Positions 1 to 8,282 of a stretch of DNA of 59,638 nt are shown in pieces. The DNA comes from Candidatus Gastranaerophilales bacterium (lineage in GTDB: Bacteria; Cyanobacteriota; Vampirovibrionia; Gastranaerophilales; Gastranaerophilaceae): NCBI GenBank assembly GCA_944325665.1, contig CALVAY010000010.1, positions 1-59,638 on the forward strand. Reading direction: 5' to 3'. The notes under the pieces were generated by a model that saw nothing but the letters and a program-made list of their open reading frames with translations, was not told where the DNA came from and ran no database searches. Within the stretch, counting starts at the first letter, position 1, and every line of letters begins with the position of its first letter. The position numbers and the translations under genes were made by a program.

Positions 1-122
1 CCTGCGGACAAGCCGCTTTTGCCTCGTTTAACTCGGCAAGTGAGCTACGCCCCCATCCATTAATATTCAATTTTCAAAGAATTTCAATTTTATTATAATT
101 GATTATCTGAAAAATAAATCAA
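1..122. other. GC-rich left edge, unexplained
   Basis: The first 58 bases are much richer in G and C than the AT-rich genome around them and contain no ORF. Two short hairpins can be drawn: GCGG/CCGC at about 5-17 and CTC/GAG at about 33-47. The remaining AT-rich stretch up to the L27 stop has no clear terminator. On the minus strand the sequence begins like a tRNA acceptor and D-stem (GGGGGCG-TA-GCTC), but the D-loop and the following stems do not fold as a tRNA. I leave it unassigned. Confidence 0.4.
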
Positions 123-377
123 CTATTCAGCGTAAACGCTTACTTGTTTTCTTGTTCTTCTGTATGGTTCAAATTTTACTACACCGTCTATCATAGCAAA
201 AAGTGTATCATCAGAACCTCTGCCAACATTCACACCGGGGTGAATTTTTGTGCCGCGTTGTCTAACAAGGATGTTTCCTGCAAGCACATTTTCATTGGCA
301 TATTTCTTAACGCCTAATCTCTTACTTTCGCTATCACGACCGTTTTTGGATGAACCTACGCCCTTCTTATGTGCCAT
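123..377 (-). CDS. rpmA: 50S ribosomal protein L27
   Basis: Large-subunit ribosomal protein L27 (84 aa), whose N-terminus reaches the peptidyl transferase centre. It begins [16 protein letters not shown] and carries the family core [20 protein letters not shown] and [11 protein letters not shown]. There is no N-terminal extension needing cleavage, unlike the L27 of Firmicutes. The start ATG overlaps the L21 stop by one base (TAATG), so the two are translationally coupled in the usual rplU-rpmA order. It is full length for the family. Confidence 0.97.
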   Translation of the reverse strand: MAHKKGVGSSKNGRDSESKRLGVKKYANENVLAGNILVRQRGTKIHPGVNVGRGSDDTLFAMIDGVVKFEPYRRTRKQVSVYAE

Positions 378-727
378 TATTCTTCTCCTTCGGTTTCACC
401 AGCTTTTTTAGCAGCTTTTGTATTGATTTTGTTAATCATAACTCTTGTGAATTGTTGTCTATGTCCTTGTTTTTTTCTGTAACCTTTTTTAGGACGTTGT
501 TTATAAACAATCACTTTTTTTGCTTTGTCATTTTTTACAACTGTTGCATCAACTGTTGCATTAGCAACGTAGGGTTGACCAACTTTAGATTTTTTACCGT
601 TAACTAACATAACGATTTTATCAAATACAACTTTTGAATCAGCTTCAGCATCTAATAATTCGATGTCTGTATATTTGCCTTCTTCAAGTTTGTACTGTTT
701 ACCGCCAGTTTCGACTATTGCGTACAT
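377..727 (-). CDS. rplU: 50S ribosomal protein L21
   Basis: Large-subunit ribosomal protein L21 (116 aa). The start at 727 ([17 protein letters not shown]) is chosen because the family begins exactly there and an AAGGAAGG Shine-Dalgarno lies just upstream; the open frame extends to 829 but adds an unrelated leader. The C-terminal RNA-binding core ([21 protein letters not shown]) is present, followed by a Lys/Ala/Glu-rich tail of about 15 residues. It is coupled to rpmA. The gene upstream is the LipM-like ligase, about 100 nt away, so a shared transcript is possible. Confidence 0.97.
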   Translation of the reverse strand: MYAIVETGGKQYKLEEGKYTDIELLDAEADSKVVFDKIVMLVNGKKSKVGQPYVANATVDATVVKNDKAKKVIVYKQRPKKGYRKKQGHRQQFTRVMINKINTKAAKKAGETEGEE

Positions 728-825
728 TTTTGTCCTTCCTTCTTTTAAGGGATCGTAGCTATCTAAGCATTTAGACACGACCAACCTATCTGCAAAATAT
801 AATATATCCTGAACAAAAAACGCTG

Positions 826-1500
826 TCAAGAGATTTTGAATTTTTCCAAAAAACCTTCTTTTAGGGCGGAAATTAAATCATTTTGTTTAATAGAACTGTC
901 TATTTCGCCAAGAGTAACAATGGCTTCCTTATTCACCTTTTGACGAAATATTTTTTCAATTAAATCAAAATCAGCGCTGTACATTATAGACCCATGCTGC
1001 AAAAAATACCCCTGAGAGCGAAACTGAGCCGAACCGATAAGTTTTCTTCCGTTATAGCTTACATCAGCGCCTGAAGATATATTCATACAATAGCTCATAT
1101 TTTTCCCTTTTTCGCCTGCATAATCGAGCTTAATTCCCAATTTTTCGAAACCTAAAATAAGCCCGTCTGAAACCTCTCTGTATGATTCTATGACACTTTG
1201 ACCGTTTTTTATTGGCGAAACAAGGCAATAAGTAAGCTCCTTGTCATGCAAAAGGGCTCTACCGCCCGTGGGACGCCTGACAATATCTATCCCTAAATCG
1301 TCAAAATACTCCTCATATTTTTGATTTTTACCAAGTGAAATGCACTTTGGCGACCAGTTATAAAACCTTATTGAAATAAAATCATGCCTGTTTGAAATTG
1401 CGTCAGAGAGCATTTTTAGGTCAAGCTCCATATTTTTTTGACCGCAATTTACAATGTTACAATCACTATCTAAAAAATTGACATTCACAGAAATAATCAT
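826..1500 (-). CDS. lipM: LipM-like octanoyltransferase (biotin/lipoate ligase fold)
   Basis: Predicted to transfer octanoate from octanoyl-ACP to a lipoyl-domain protein (GcvH in the LipM pathway), the first step of lipoate synthesis. The sequence follows LipM closely: [15 protein letters not shown], the [17 protein letters not shown] block, a Cys in the MSYCMNIS segment at the position of the LipM catalytic Cys, then [11 protein letters not shown] and LQHGSI. The 248-residue open frame runs to 1572, but the family start fits Met at 1500 (224 aa). No good Shine-Dalgarno is visible there. The start codon lies only 11 nt from that of the divergent gene at 1512. A lipoate ligase (LplA-like) is the alternative, but the Cys favours LipM. 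Confidence 0.75.
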   Translation of the reverse strand: MIISVNVNFLDSDCNIVNCGQKNMELDLKMLSDAISNRHDFISIRFYNWSPKCISLGKNQKYEEYFDDLGIDIVRRPTGGRALLHDKELTYCLVSPIKNGQSVIESYREVSDGLILGFEKLGIKLDYAGEKGKNMSYCMNISSGADVSYNGRKLIGSAQFRSQGYFLQHGSIMYSADFDLIEKIFRQKVNKEAIVTLGEIDSSIKQNDLISALKEGFLEKFKIS

Positions 1501-1505
1501 ATCAT
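1478..1505 (+). promoter_or_regulatory. Sigma-70 promoter placing TSS at the ATG of the 1512 gene
   Basis: TTGACA at 1478-1483, a 16-nt spacer and TATCAT at 1500-1505. The -10 is 6 nt before the ATG at 1512, so the mRNA would be leaderless. The promoter lies inside the 5' end of the divergent lipM gene. Confidence 0.55.
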
Positions 1506-1511
1506 GTAAAT

Positions 1512-1775
1512 ATGAGGATGATACAGAAATTAAAAGCTCTTGAAAGAGCTGTCGTATTTTTAAGATGGGCAACAGATGCAGAGTTCGGCAAGATTAAATA
1601 TGTCGGCGATGATTTTATTGAGTTCGATATTTTAGATATGGACGCAATGGAATACACAGATACTGTACTTATTAACTCTCAGCTTATCTTAGAAGTTATG
1701 GTAAGCGGATTTGAAATTTCACGCGTAATAGCTGAAATGTCCGCAAAAATTACCGTTTCGGACTTAGATATTTAA
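1512..1775 (+). CDS. Conserved-looking small protein of unknown function
   Basis: An 87-aa acidic protein with alternating amphipathic helices and strands. It has no signal peptide or membrane segment, and I do not recognise the family. It begins MRMIQKL; an internal ATG at 1518 is also possible. No Shine-Dalgarno is present, but a good sigma-70 promoter puts transcription start at the ATG, so it may be leaderless. It is divergent from the LipM-like gene with 11 nt between start codons, and its 3' end overlaps the convergent histidine kinase by 12 nt. Reasonable codon use and the promoter support a real gene. Confidence 0.7.
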   Translation: MRMIQKLKALERAVVFLRWATDAEFGKIKYVGDDFIEFDILDMDAMEYTDTVLINSQLILEVMVSGFEISRVIAEMSAKITVSDLDI

Positions 1776-2600
1776 TTTCTTTGGAATGGTCAACTCAAAA
1801 GCTATTTTATCTTTCAAGATTTTAGCTTGAAGTTTTGCACCGATTTTTTTAGACAGTCTTTTGCATATAAAAAGCCCAAGACCAAGTGAATTACTGTCGT
1901 CTTGAGTGTTAAACTTTTCAAAGATGTTTTTATCATCAAAAATTAGCTCATCAGAAATTTCATTTGAAATTCTTAAGGTAAAGTTGTCTTCAATTAATCC
2001 GAAAAATATTTCAATCTCACTGTTTTTTGGAGAATATTTAAGGGAGTTAGAATACAAATTTGTAAAAATCCTTTCAAATGCGTGCTTTTGGGTATAGATT
2101 TTAATATCCCTATCGACGCTGAATTTAAGCCTTATATTGTTTACATCAAGATAAATTCGATTTAAATCTGCCTGAGAAAGAATTATCTCCCAAGGTGAAA
2201 AACTGGTGTAGCTAAAGTCTTTGTAGCCGCTTTCAAAGCTGTAAATAAAAAGAAAGTTTTTAATCAACAGAAGCATACTTTGATTAATTCTATATATTTC
2301 ATCATCCAAAAAATTTCTCTCGGAATTCTCAAGAACAGTATTAATTGCAAGTGCAGGGCTTTTAATGTCGTGCAGAATTTGAAAAAACAATTCGTCATTT
2401 TGTTTTTTCAGTGAAAGTAATTTTTTATGTTTTGCAAGAAGATGAAAAAATATTTTCTTAAAAATTTTTCCCTCATTACAATTTTTAGCCTGACACTTTA
2501 ATACTCTAAAATACTCGTCAAAAATTTTTGAGTAATTTTTAGTTTTAAAATTTTGCTCTATAAGTAGTTTTTTATAGTCTGAGTATAAATCTTTTGACAT
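1764..2600 (-). CDS. Cytosolic sensor histidine kinase without a sensor domain
   Basis: A 278-aa soluble kinase. Residues 1-65 are an unassigned helical region. The H-box (FFQILHDIKSPALAI) has the phospho-acceptor His at about 77. The N-box (IFTNLYSNSLKYSP) is around 178-191, the F-box (IFEKF) at 226-230 and the G2 box (LGLGLFICKRLS) at 239-250. There is no membrane segment or PAS domain, so its signal must come from a partner. The G1 box, normally DxGxG, is not recognisable (ISNEIS instead), which is unusual. No response regulator lies beside it, so it is an orphan kinase. The 3' end overlaps the convergent 1512 gene. Confidence 0.8.
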   Translation of the reverse strand: MSKDLYSDYKKLLIEQNFKTKNYSKIFDEYFRVLKCQAKNCNEGKIFKKIFFHLLAKHKKLLSLKKQNDELFFQILHDIKSPALAINTVLENSERNFLDDEIYRINQSMLLLIKNFLFIYSFESGYKDFSYTSFSPWEIILSQADLNRIYLDVNNIRLKFSVDRDIKIYTQKHAFERIFTNLYSNSLKYSPKNSEIEIFFGLIEDNFTLRISNEISDELIFDDKNIFEKFNTQDDSNSLGLGLFICKRLSKKIGAKLQAKILKDKIAFELTIPKKLNI

Positions 2601-2720
2601 ATTTAAAGGATTTCAAGAAAAAATGTTTTTTAAAATAGACAACAGGGCAATTTTTAGCTCTTTACATATTATTCTCAGCGTATAATAATAGAAATGGTTG
2701 TAAGCATTAAGGGAGTACAA

Positions 2721-4106
2721 ATGATAGAATTCAACTGTAAGAATGTATCCAAGGCAGTTTTAGGCGAAGAAAAAGGGCTTGACCTTGAAGAAGCATTTAA
2801 TCAGTATGAAAAGAAAATAAGCGATATAATCCTTGACCTGAATTTAAGAAAAGACAAACCCGGTCAATGGTTACAGTGGATGAACTTAGGCTACAACGAA
2901 GAAACTGTTTGGTATGTAAAAGAATACGCCGCAATGGTTGAAGGGCGTTTTGATAATGTTTTAGTGTTAGGGATTGGCGGAAGCGCGCTTGGCTCAATTG
3001 CTATGTGCGAAGCACTTTTAAAACCGTATTGGAATATGCTTTCAAAAGAAGAAAGGGGCGGACTGCCAAGAATTTTCTTCCTTGATAATATCGACCCTGA
3101 CCAAATTAATGCACTTTTAGACATGCTTGATTTAAAAAAGACACTTGTAAACGTAATTACAAAATCAGGCTCTACAGCTGAAACAATGTCACAGTTTATG
3201 ATAATAAAAGACAGAATGCAAAACCTTTTGGGTGATGATTACAGGAAAAATATTGTCGCAACAACAGATAAACAAACAGGAATTTTAAGACAGATTGCAA
3301 ACGAAGAAGGCTACAAAACATTTGTTGTGCCGGATGACGTCGGCGGAAGATTTTCCGTATTTTCGGCAGTAGGTCTTGTACCTATGGCACTAGTCGGCAT
3401 TGACATTGATGAAATTATGGAAGGCGTTAAAGTTATGGACTTAACGCTAAAAAATACGGACATTAGAAAAAATATCGCAGCGCAAAATGCCCTAATTCAT
3501 TATTTAATGGATACGCAAAAAGGTAACTATATATCCGTTATGATGCCTTATTCAAGCAGATTAAAATATGTTGCCGACTGGTACGTGCAACTGTGGGCAG
3601 AATCCTTAGGCAAAGAAGTTGACCGCGACGGCAACAAGGTAAACATTGGCCCAACACCTATTAAGGCCCTTGGCGCAACTGATCAACACTCGCAAATTCA
3701 ACTTTATAACGAAGGAAAAAACGATAAAATAATTACCTTTATAAGAGTCGGTGAATTTGATACAACACTTGAAATCCCAAAAATATTTGAATATACGGGA
3801 ATCGGGTATTTAGGCGGAAATACTATTAATAACTTAATTAACGCGGAAGCCGACTCGACAGCTGTTGCACTTACGGATTTTAAACGCCCGAATTTGACAA
3901 TCACCTTGCCAAAAGTGAGTGCAAGAAGCTTGGCTCAACTGTTTTATATGCTTGAAGTTCAAACAGCTATTATAGGCGAACTTTATAACATAAACGCCTT
4001 TAATCAGCCCGGAGTAGAGCAGGCAAAAAACTATACCTACGCTTTAATGGGTAGAGCAGGTTACGAAGAATCAAAAGAAGAATTAACTCAAAAGATAGGC
4101 AGATAG
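2721..4106 (+). CDS. pgi: Glucose-6-phosphate isomerase
   Basis: Interconverts glucose-6-phosphate and fructose-6-phosphate in glycolysis. The start at 2721 (MIEFNCKN) has a clear AAGGGAG Shine-Dalgarno; the open frame begins at 2694 without one. Family motifs in order are VLGIGGSALGS (phosphate binding), TKSGST, the GGRFSVFSAVGLVPMALVG signature, a catalytic Glu region (AESLGKEVDRDG) and GATDQHSQIQLY. At 461 aa it matches the bacterial two-SIS-domain form. A TATAAT at 2681-2686 probably serves as its -10 box. It abuts the convergent gene at 4108 with one base between stops. Confidence 0.97.
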   Translation: MIEFNCKNVSKAVLGEEKGLDLEEAFNQYEKKISDIILDLNLRKDKPGQWLQWMNLGYNEETVWYVKEYAAMVEGRFDNVLVLGIGGSALGSIAMCEALLKPYWNMLSKEERGGLPRIFFLDNIDPDQINALLDMLDLKKTLVNVITKSGSTAETMSQFMIIKDRMQNLLGDDYRKNIVATTDKQTGILRQIANEEGYKTFVVPDDVGGRFSVFSAVGLVPMALVGIDIDEIMEGVKVMDLTLKNTDIRKNIAAQNALIHYLMDTQKGNYISVMMPYSSRLKYVADWYVQLWAESLGKEVDRDGNKVNIGPTPIKALGATDQHSQIQLYNEGKNDKIITFIRVGEFDTTLEIPKIFEYTGIGYLGGNTINNLINAEADSTAVALTDFKRPNLTITLPKVSARSLAQLFYMLEVQTAIIGELYNINAFNQPGVEQAKNYTYALMGRAGYEESKEELTQKIGR

Positions 4107-4107
4107 C

Positions 4108-4551
4108 CTATCTTTTTAAGTATTGAGTAATATCTATTAATTTACCGGTGTTTTTTGTAAGGGTAAATTCTGCGGAGTTTGAAGTAACATCCAGCACTTT
4201 TCCCATAGCGCCTTTTTCAACAGAGCTTGTCTTAACTTCATAGGTACCGTCAGCATGAGAGATTAATTTTGTAAAATAATCTCTAACCCCTCTTTCGGTT
4301 TTTTGAAATCTGTCAGCAATTGTCTGAATATGGTCGCCATTAGGTAAAATTGCATAAGCATGGGAATATGGCTGAATTTTATCAGGATAACCTAAAACAC
4401 CAACAGCGCCGCCTTTTGCCTTAAATACTTCATAGTAATTAAATTTTGAACCGTATAAACTGTCTAATTGTTCTTGAGCTATGCGAGCCGCTTGACGTTG
4501 GAATTGCTTTTTATGAACAAAATTTGTAAATGTCTGAATGGGTTTAATCAT
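4108..4551 (-). CDS. Hypothetical protein, 147 aa
   Basis: I do not recognise the family. It has a basic, helical N-terminus (about 1-35) followed by a mixed alpha/beta region with KGGAVGVLG and HAYAILPNGDHIQTIADR. There is no signal peptide or membrane helix. A good Shine-Dalgarno (AAAGGA) precedes the ATG. It is the last gene of a minus-strand run (homocitrate-synthase-like, miaB, this gene), 51 nt after miaB. Confidence 0.65.
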   Translation of the reverse strand: MIKPIQTFTNFVHKKQFQRQAARIAQEQLDSLYGSKFNYYEVFKAKGGAVGVLGYPDKIQPYSHAYAILPNGDHIQTIADRFQKTERGVRDYFTKLISHADGTYEVKTSSVEKGAMGKVLDVTSNSAEFTLTKNTGKLIDITQYLKR

Positions 4552-4602
4552 TATATATTCCTTTATTGTTGTAATGCTGCAAGACTATAAAATACGTGAA
4601 AA

Positions 4603-5901
4603 TTATTTTTTGCTACCAAATAAACACCAAGTTGAAGCTCTTTGAATTTCAACATCAACAAAATCGCCGATATTAATGCTGTCAGCTTCAATATGAACGA
4701 CTTTATTATTTCTTGTTCTACCTTCAAACTTGCCGTCTTTAAAACTTTCAACCAAAACTTCAAGAGTTTTTCCGACATATTTTTGATTTGACTTAAGAGT
4801 CATTTCTTTAACTTTGTCGTTTAAAACTGAAAGCCTTTGTTTTTTAACTTCTTCATCAACATATTTATCAACCCACTTTGCAGCAGGTGTCTTTGGTCTT
4901 GGAGAATATGCGGCAGTATTTGAATAATCAAGTTCAAATTCATCAAAAGCACTTAAGGTTTGCTCAAAATCTTCATCGGTTTCCCCCGGGAAACCTGCAA
5001 TAAAATCAGATGTTATTGTAACATTTTCGATATTATCACGAATTTTTTTAACTATTTGAGCATATTGCTCCCTTGTGTATCTTCTGTTCATTGCCTTTAA
5101 AATTGGAGTAGAACCGCTCTGCATAGGGATATGAAAACATTCGCAAATCTTGGTTGAATTTTTAACCGTTTCAATTAATTCATCCGTAATATCTGTCGGA
5201 TAAGAGGTAACAAAACGGATTCTAAAATTACCCTCAAGTTTTTCAATTTCACTTAAAAGATAGGCCAATGTCGGTTTGTCAGGCAAATCTTTTCCATAGC
5301 TGTCAACGTTTTGACCAAGGAGAGTAATTTCCTTATACCCTTGTTTTAATATGTTTTTAGCTTCGTTTATAATTGCCTCAACCTCGCGAGAGCGTTCTCT
5401 GCCGCGAGTGTAGGGAACTATACAGTAAGAGCAAAAGTTGTTGCAGCCCTCAATAATAGGTAGCCAAGCATTTAAACCTTTTGTTCTTATAATATTAAAT
5501 TCTTTTTCTTTAACGGGAGTGTTTGTAACTGCACAAATTCGACCTTCTTTGTTAATTAAATCGGGCAGTTCGTAAATATTGTGCGTACCAAAAACAAGGT
5601 CAAGATAAGGAAACCTTTTTAGAAGATTTTCGCCCTCTTGCTGCGCAACACACCCGCAAATTGCGATTTTAAGGGGCTTTTGTTTTTTCATCTTGCCCCA
5701 AACACCGAGCTTTGAGTATGCTTTATCTTCGGAAAGCTTTCTGATTGAACATGTGTTAACTATGCAAAAATCTGCCTCATGCTCATCTTGTGTAGGCTCA
5801 TACCCGAAATGCGAAAGTATTCCAAGTATCCTTTCGCTGTCAGATTTATTCATCTGGCAACCAAGCGTTTCAATATAGACTTTTTTTGAAAAATCAGACA
5901 T
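4603..5901 (-). CDS. miaB: tRNA-2-methylthio-N6-dimethylallyladenosine synthase
   Basis: Radical-SAM methylthiotransferase that converts i6A37 to ms2i6A37 in tRNAs reading UNN codons. The N-terminal UPF0004 domain has three cluster Cys at 15, 51 and 84 (TLGCQMN, VNTCSIRK, ICGCVAQ). The radical-SAM motif EGCNNFCSYC gives Cys 153, 157 and 160, followed by the MiaB-typical PYTRGRERSR. The C-terminal TRAM domain (EGRTRNNKVVHIE) binds tRNA. At 432 aa it is full length. Its start overlaps the stop of the upstream synthase gene at 5901, so the two are coupled. Confidence 0.95.
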   Translation of the reverse strand: MSDFSKKVYIETLGCQMNKSDSERILGILSHFGYEPTQDEHEADFCIVNTCSIRKLSEDKAYSKLGVWGKMKKQKPLKIAICGCVAQQEGENLLKRFPYLDLVFGTHNIYELPDLINKEGRICAVTNTPVKEKEFNIIRTKGLNAWLPIIEGCNNFCSYCIVPYTRGRERSREVEAIINEAKNILKQGYKEITLLGQNVDSYGKDLPDKPTLAYLLSEIEKLEGNFRIRFVTSYPTDITDELIETVKNSTKICECFHIPMQSGSTPILKAMNRRYTREQYAQIVKKIRDNIENVTITSDFIAGFPGETDEDFEQTLSAFDEFELDYSNTAAYSPRPKTPAAKWVDKYVDEEVKKQRLSVLNDKVKEMTLKSNQKYVGKTLEVLVESFKDGKFEGRTRNNKVVHIEADSINIGDFVDVEIQRASTWCLFGSKK

Positions 5902-7208
5902 TATACAATCTTTGAACCTTCTACAACGCTGTCAACTCTTTCCATTCTTTCTTTAAGAGCGCCATGCGGTTTGTAGTATGGCTCAACCGTCATAATTTTA
6001 GCAGCAATATCCGGATAGTAATAAATAAATTTCAATTCACTATCTGTAAGCGGCTTTTGAGTATGAACGTTTGCATAACGAACAAGTTCCAAAATGTTTC
6101 TTGCTTCATCTTCATCATTAAATTCAAGTTCAAGATTTTGATAAACGTTTCTAAAGCCTTTAATACCCGAGTATTCGCCGACAGTTATCATTCTGCCTGT
6201 TTCAATGATTTCAGGTTCACCTTTTCCAAGCTCTTCATAATCATAAAGCTCGTAATTTCTTCTGTCTTTAAGAGCGCCATCAGCGTGGATACCGCTTTCA
6301 TGGGCAAAAGCATTATCTCCGACTGCAACCTGATTCATTGGAATTGGCAAGCCAAAAGCATAAGAAGTATATTTAGCTAATCTCCAAGCTTTTGACATAT
6401 CAATTTGCGGATCAAGATGATATTTATCTTTAAAACCGCTTGATTTTGCGATTGCTAAAATACAAGAAACTAAATCTGCATTACCTGCACGCTCACCCAT
6501 ACCGTTAATTGCGGTATTAATCCAAGCATCAACACCGGCATCAATTGCGGCTTTTGCACCCATTACGGAACAAGCCGTTGCCATACCCAGGTCGTTATGG
6601 AAGTGCATTTCAACATCCATTTGGGCTTCTTTTGCAATTTGATAAATGCGGTTATATGCCGTTTGAGGGTCATCGTAACCAAGAGTATCACAGTATCTAA
6701 ATCTGCTTGCGCCGTAGCGTTTGCATTCTTTAGCATATTCAATTAAGTATTCTAAATCACTTCTTGACGCATCTTCAGCATTTACACCAATTATTTTTGT
6801 ACCTTGAGAAATTGCCTCGTTAATTGCCTCACAAGTTTGAGCCAGTATTTCTTTAGGTGTTTTCTTGCCTTGATACTTGCCGTTAATCATCTGCTCTGAA
6901 GTAGATTGAGAAAGGTTTAAGTATTTTAATTTTGGCACATTTTCATAAGCTTTTTTTACATCGCTTGCAATAGCTCTTACCCAACCTGACAATTTGGTTT
7001 TATTGATTAAGCCACGTTCAACAAGCTGCAAGTTGCCGTTTAAGTAGTTTTTCTCGTGTTCTGTTGTAGGGAAACCAAACTCAGACTGTGTTATTCCCAT
7101 TTCATTAAGCATAATGTTAATGATAGTTTTTTGTAATTTAGCAAGCCCTAATCTTGAAGTTTGTACACCGTCTCGGTTTGTAACGTCAACAATTCTAATG
7201 TAGTTCAT
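5901..7208 (-). CDS. Homocitrate / Re-citrate synthase-like DRE-TIM enzyme
   Basis: A 435-aa DRE-TIM metallolyase that condenses acetyl-CoA with a 2-oxoacid. The RDG motif is at 12-14 (VDVTNRDGVQTSRLG), the metal-binding HxH is in EMHFHNDLGMAT, and the INGMGERAGNADL glycine loop and AFAHESGIHADG block follow. There is no C-terminal LeuA regulatory domain. The VDVTNRDGVQT/FGFPTTEHE type resembles homocitrate-synthase-like proteins of anaerobes, some of which are Re-face citrate synthases, rather than LeuA or NifV. The substrate cannot be decided from sequence here. The start has a strong Shine-Dalgarno (AAAGGGGAACG). It is coupled to miaB. No lysine, leucine or nif genes are nearby. Confidence 0.75.
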   Translation of the reverse strand: MNYIRIVDVTNRDGVQTSRLGLAKLQKTIINIMLNEMGITQSEFGFPTTEHEKNYLNGNLQLVERGLINKTKLSGWVRAIASDVKKAYENVPKLKYLNLSQSTSEQMINGKYQGKKTPKEILAQTCEAINEAISQGTKIIGVNAEDASRSDLEYLIEYAKECKRYGASRFRYCDTLGYDDPQTAYNRIYQIAKEAQMDVEMHFHNDLGMATACSVMGAKAAIDAGVDAWINTAINGMGERAGNADLVSCILAIAKSSGFKDKYHLDPQIDMSKAWRLAKYTSYAFGLPIPMNQVAVGDNAFAHESGIHADGALKDRRNYELYDYEELGKGEPEIIETGRMITVGEYSGIKGFRNVYQNLELEFNDEDEARNILELVRYANVHTQKPLTDSELKFIYYYPDIAAKIMTVEPYYKPHGALKERMERVDSVVEGSKIV

Positions 7209-7336
7209 CGTTCCCCTTTGTTGTTAACTAAAGTAAAATTTTAACGTATCGCTAGCAAAAATTTGCCATTTTCATACTTACTATATTAGAATAATATGAA
7301 AGTCTGCTTTTTGCAAATTTCAGGGAAGAAGGTTAT

Positions 7337-8212
7337 ATGAATACAATAACACAAATACATAGAATACCTTATGAAACCAAGGAGATAGCTTCATATAAGG
7401 AAAAACTCGAGCAAATAGCCAATGCTCAAAATGTGTGTGAAAGAAGCGCACAAATGACCTATGAAAAAATGCAAAAATCGCCCGAAGCAAAAATTCAAAA
7501 AGCTCTGTTTCCTGCAACAATGGCTGTTTTAATTGGCTCAAATGTAGCTGCAACAAAGGGTGGAGCATCAAGAAAACTTGCAGCAGGAGCTTTGGGACTG
7601 GCTTCTTATGCTTTATTTTTTAAATCATTTGATTTAGCAAAAGGAATTATAAATAAAGTTACAAAAAAAGACAAAGAAAACCAAGACGGTTTAACAACGT
7701 TGGGTTCACTTGCAGGCGGTATTGCAATTTTTGAAGGTGCAAGCTTTGGTATCAGAAAAGGTGTAAAAGCTTTTGCACAAAAATTCCCAAATGCAGTTGA
7801 AAGCTTTAGAAATAATGCTAAGAACTTTGACAAACATATAGCTGAAAGCTCGCTTGGCAAAAATGCAAAAAGATTAGTCCTTGAACCTCTTAAAAACTTT
7901 GGCAAAAATCATCCCAAATTAACAGGTTTTATGAAAGAATATACACCAATAATTGCACTTGGAACTTATGTTCTTGGAAATTTATTTTTATCCTCTAGGA
8001 TAGAAAAAAATGCCCAAAAAGAATATGAGAAAAATTTAAGCAAAATTTGCACGGAACAACAAGAAGCAAAGCTAGCTCTTTTAAATATTGAAGAAAATGA
8101 AAAAATATACAACCTTACCCACGGTGAAGAATTTGAAGCCGACACAAAGGGAATTATTGAGGCTGCTGAAAACAACGAAGATATAAATGAAGCAGCAAGC
8201 CAAGCTCTTTAA
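7337..8212 (+). CDS. Membrane-associated protein of unknown function
   Basis: A 291-aa basic protein with a strong Shine-Dalgarno (GAAGAAGG). It has about four weakly hydrophobic, Gly/Ala-rich segments: near 57-72 (FPATMAVLIGSNVAA), 82-97, 123-140 (SLAGGIAIFEGASFG) and 202-220 (IIALGTYVLGNLFLSS). A Lys-rich middle and an acidic C-terminus follow. There is no signal peptide and no recognised domain. It is monocistronic, ending at a bidirectional hairpin terminator shared with the convergent GH77 gene. Confidence 0.65.
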   Translation: MNTITQIHRIPYETKEIASYKEKLEQIANAQNVCERSAQMTYEKMQKSPEAKIQKALFPATMAVLIGSNVAATKGGASRKLAAGALGLASYALFFKSFDLAKGIINKVTKKDKENQDGLTTLGSLAGGIAIFEGASFGIRKGVKAFAQKFPNAVESFRNNAKNFDKHIAESSLGKNAKRLVLEPLKNFGKNHPKLTGFMKEYTPIIALGTYVLGNLFLSSRIEKNAQKEYEKNLSKICTEQQEAKLALLNIEENEKIYNLTHGEEFEADTKGIIEAAENNEDINEAASQAL

Positions 8213-8238
8213 TTTTTAAATTATTATAATTATATTAA

Positions 8239-8267
8239 AAAAGCCGCTTAAATAAGCGGCTTTAATT
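8239..8267. terminator. Bidirectional hairpin terminator
   Basis: Stem AAAGCCGCTTA / TAAGCGGCTTT with a 2-nt loop and A/T tracts on both sides. It lies between the convergent genes ending at 8212 and 8283 and can serve both strands. Confidence 0.85.
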
Positions 8268-8282
8268 TTGTTGATTTAAACT

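Noticed and set aside
1-58. tRNA on the minus strand at the left edge
   Set aside because: The first 13 bases look like an acceptor plus D-stem, but no D-loop GG, no matching D-stem arm and no anticodon arm can be formed in the visible part.
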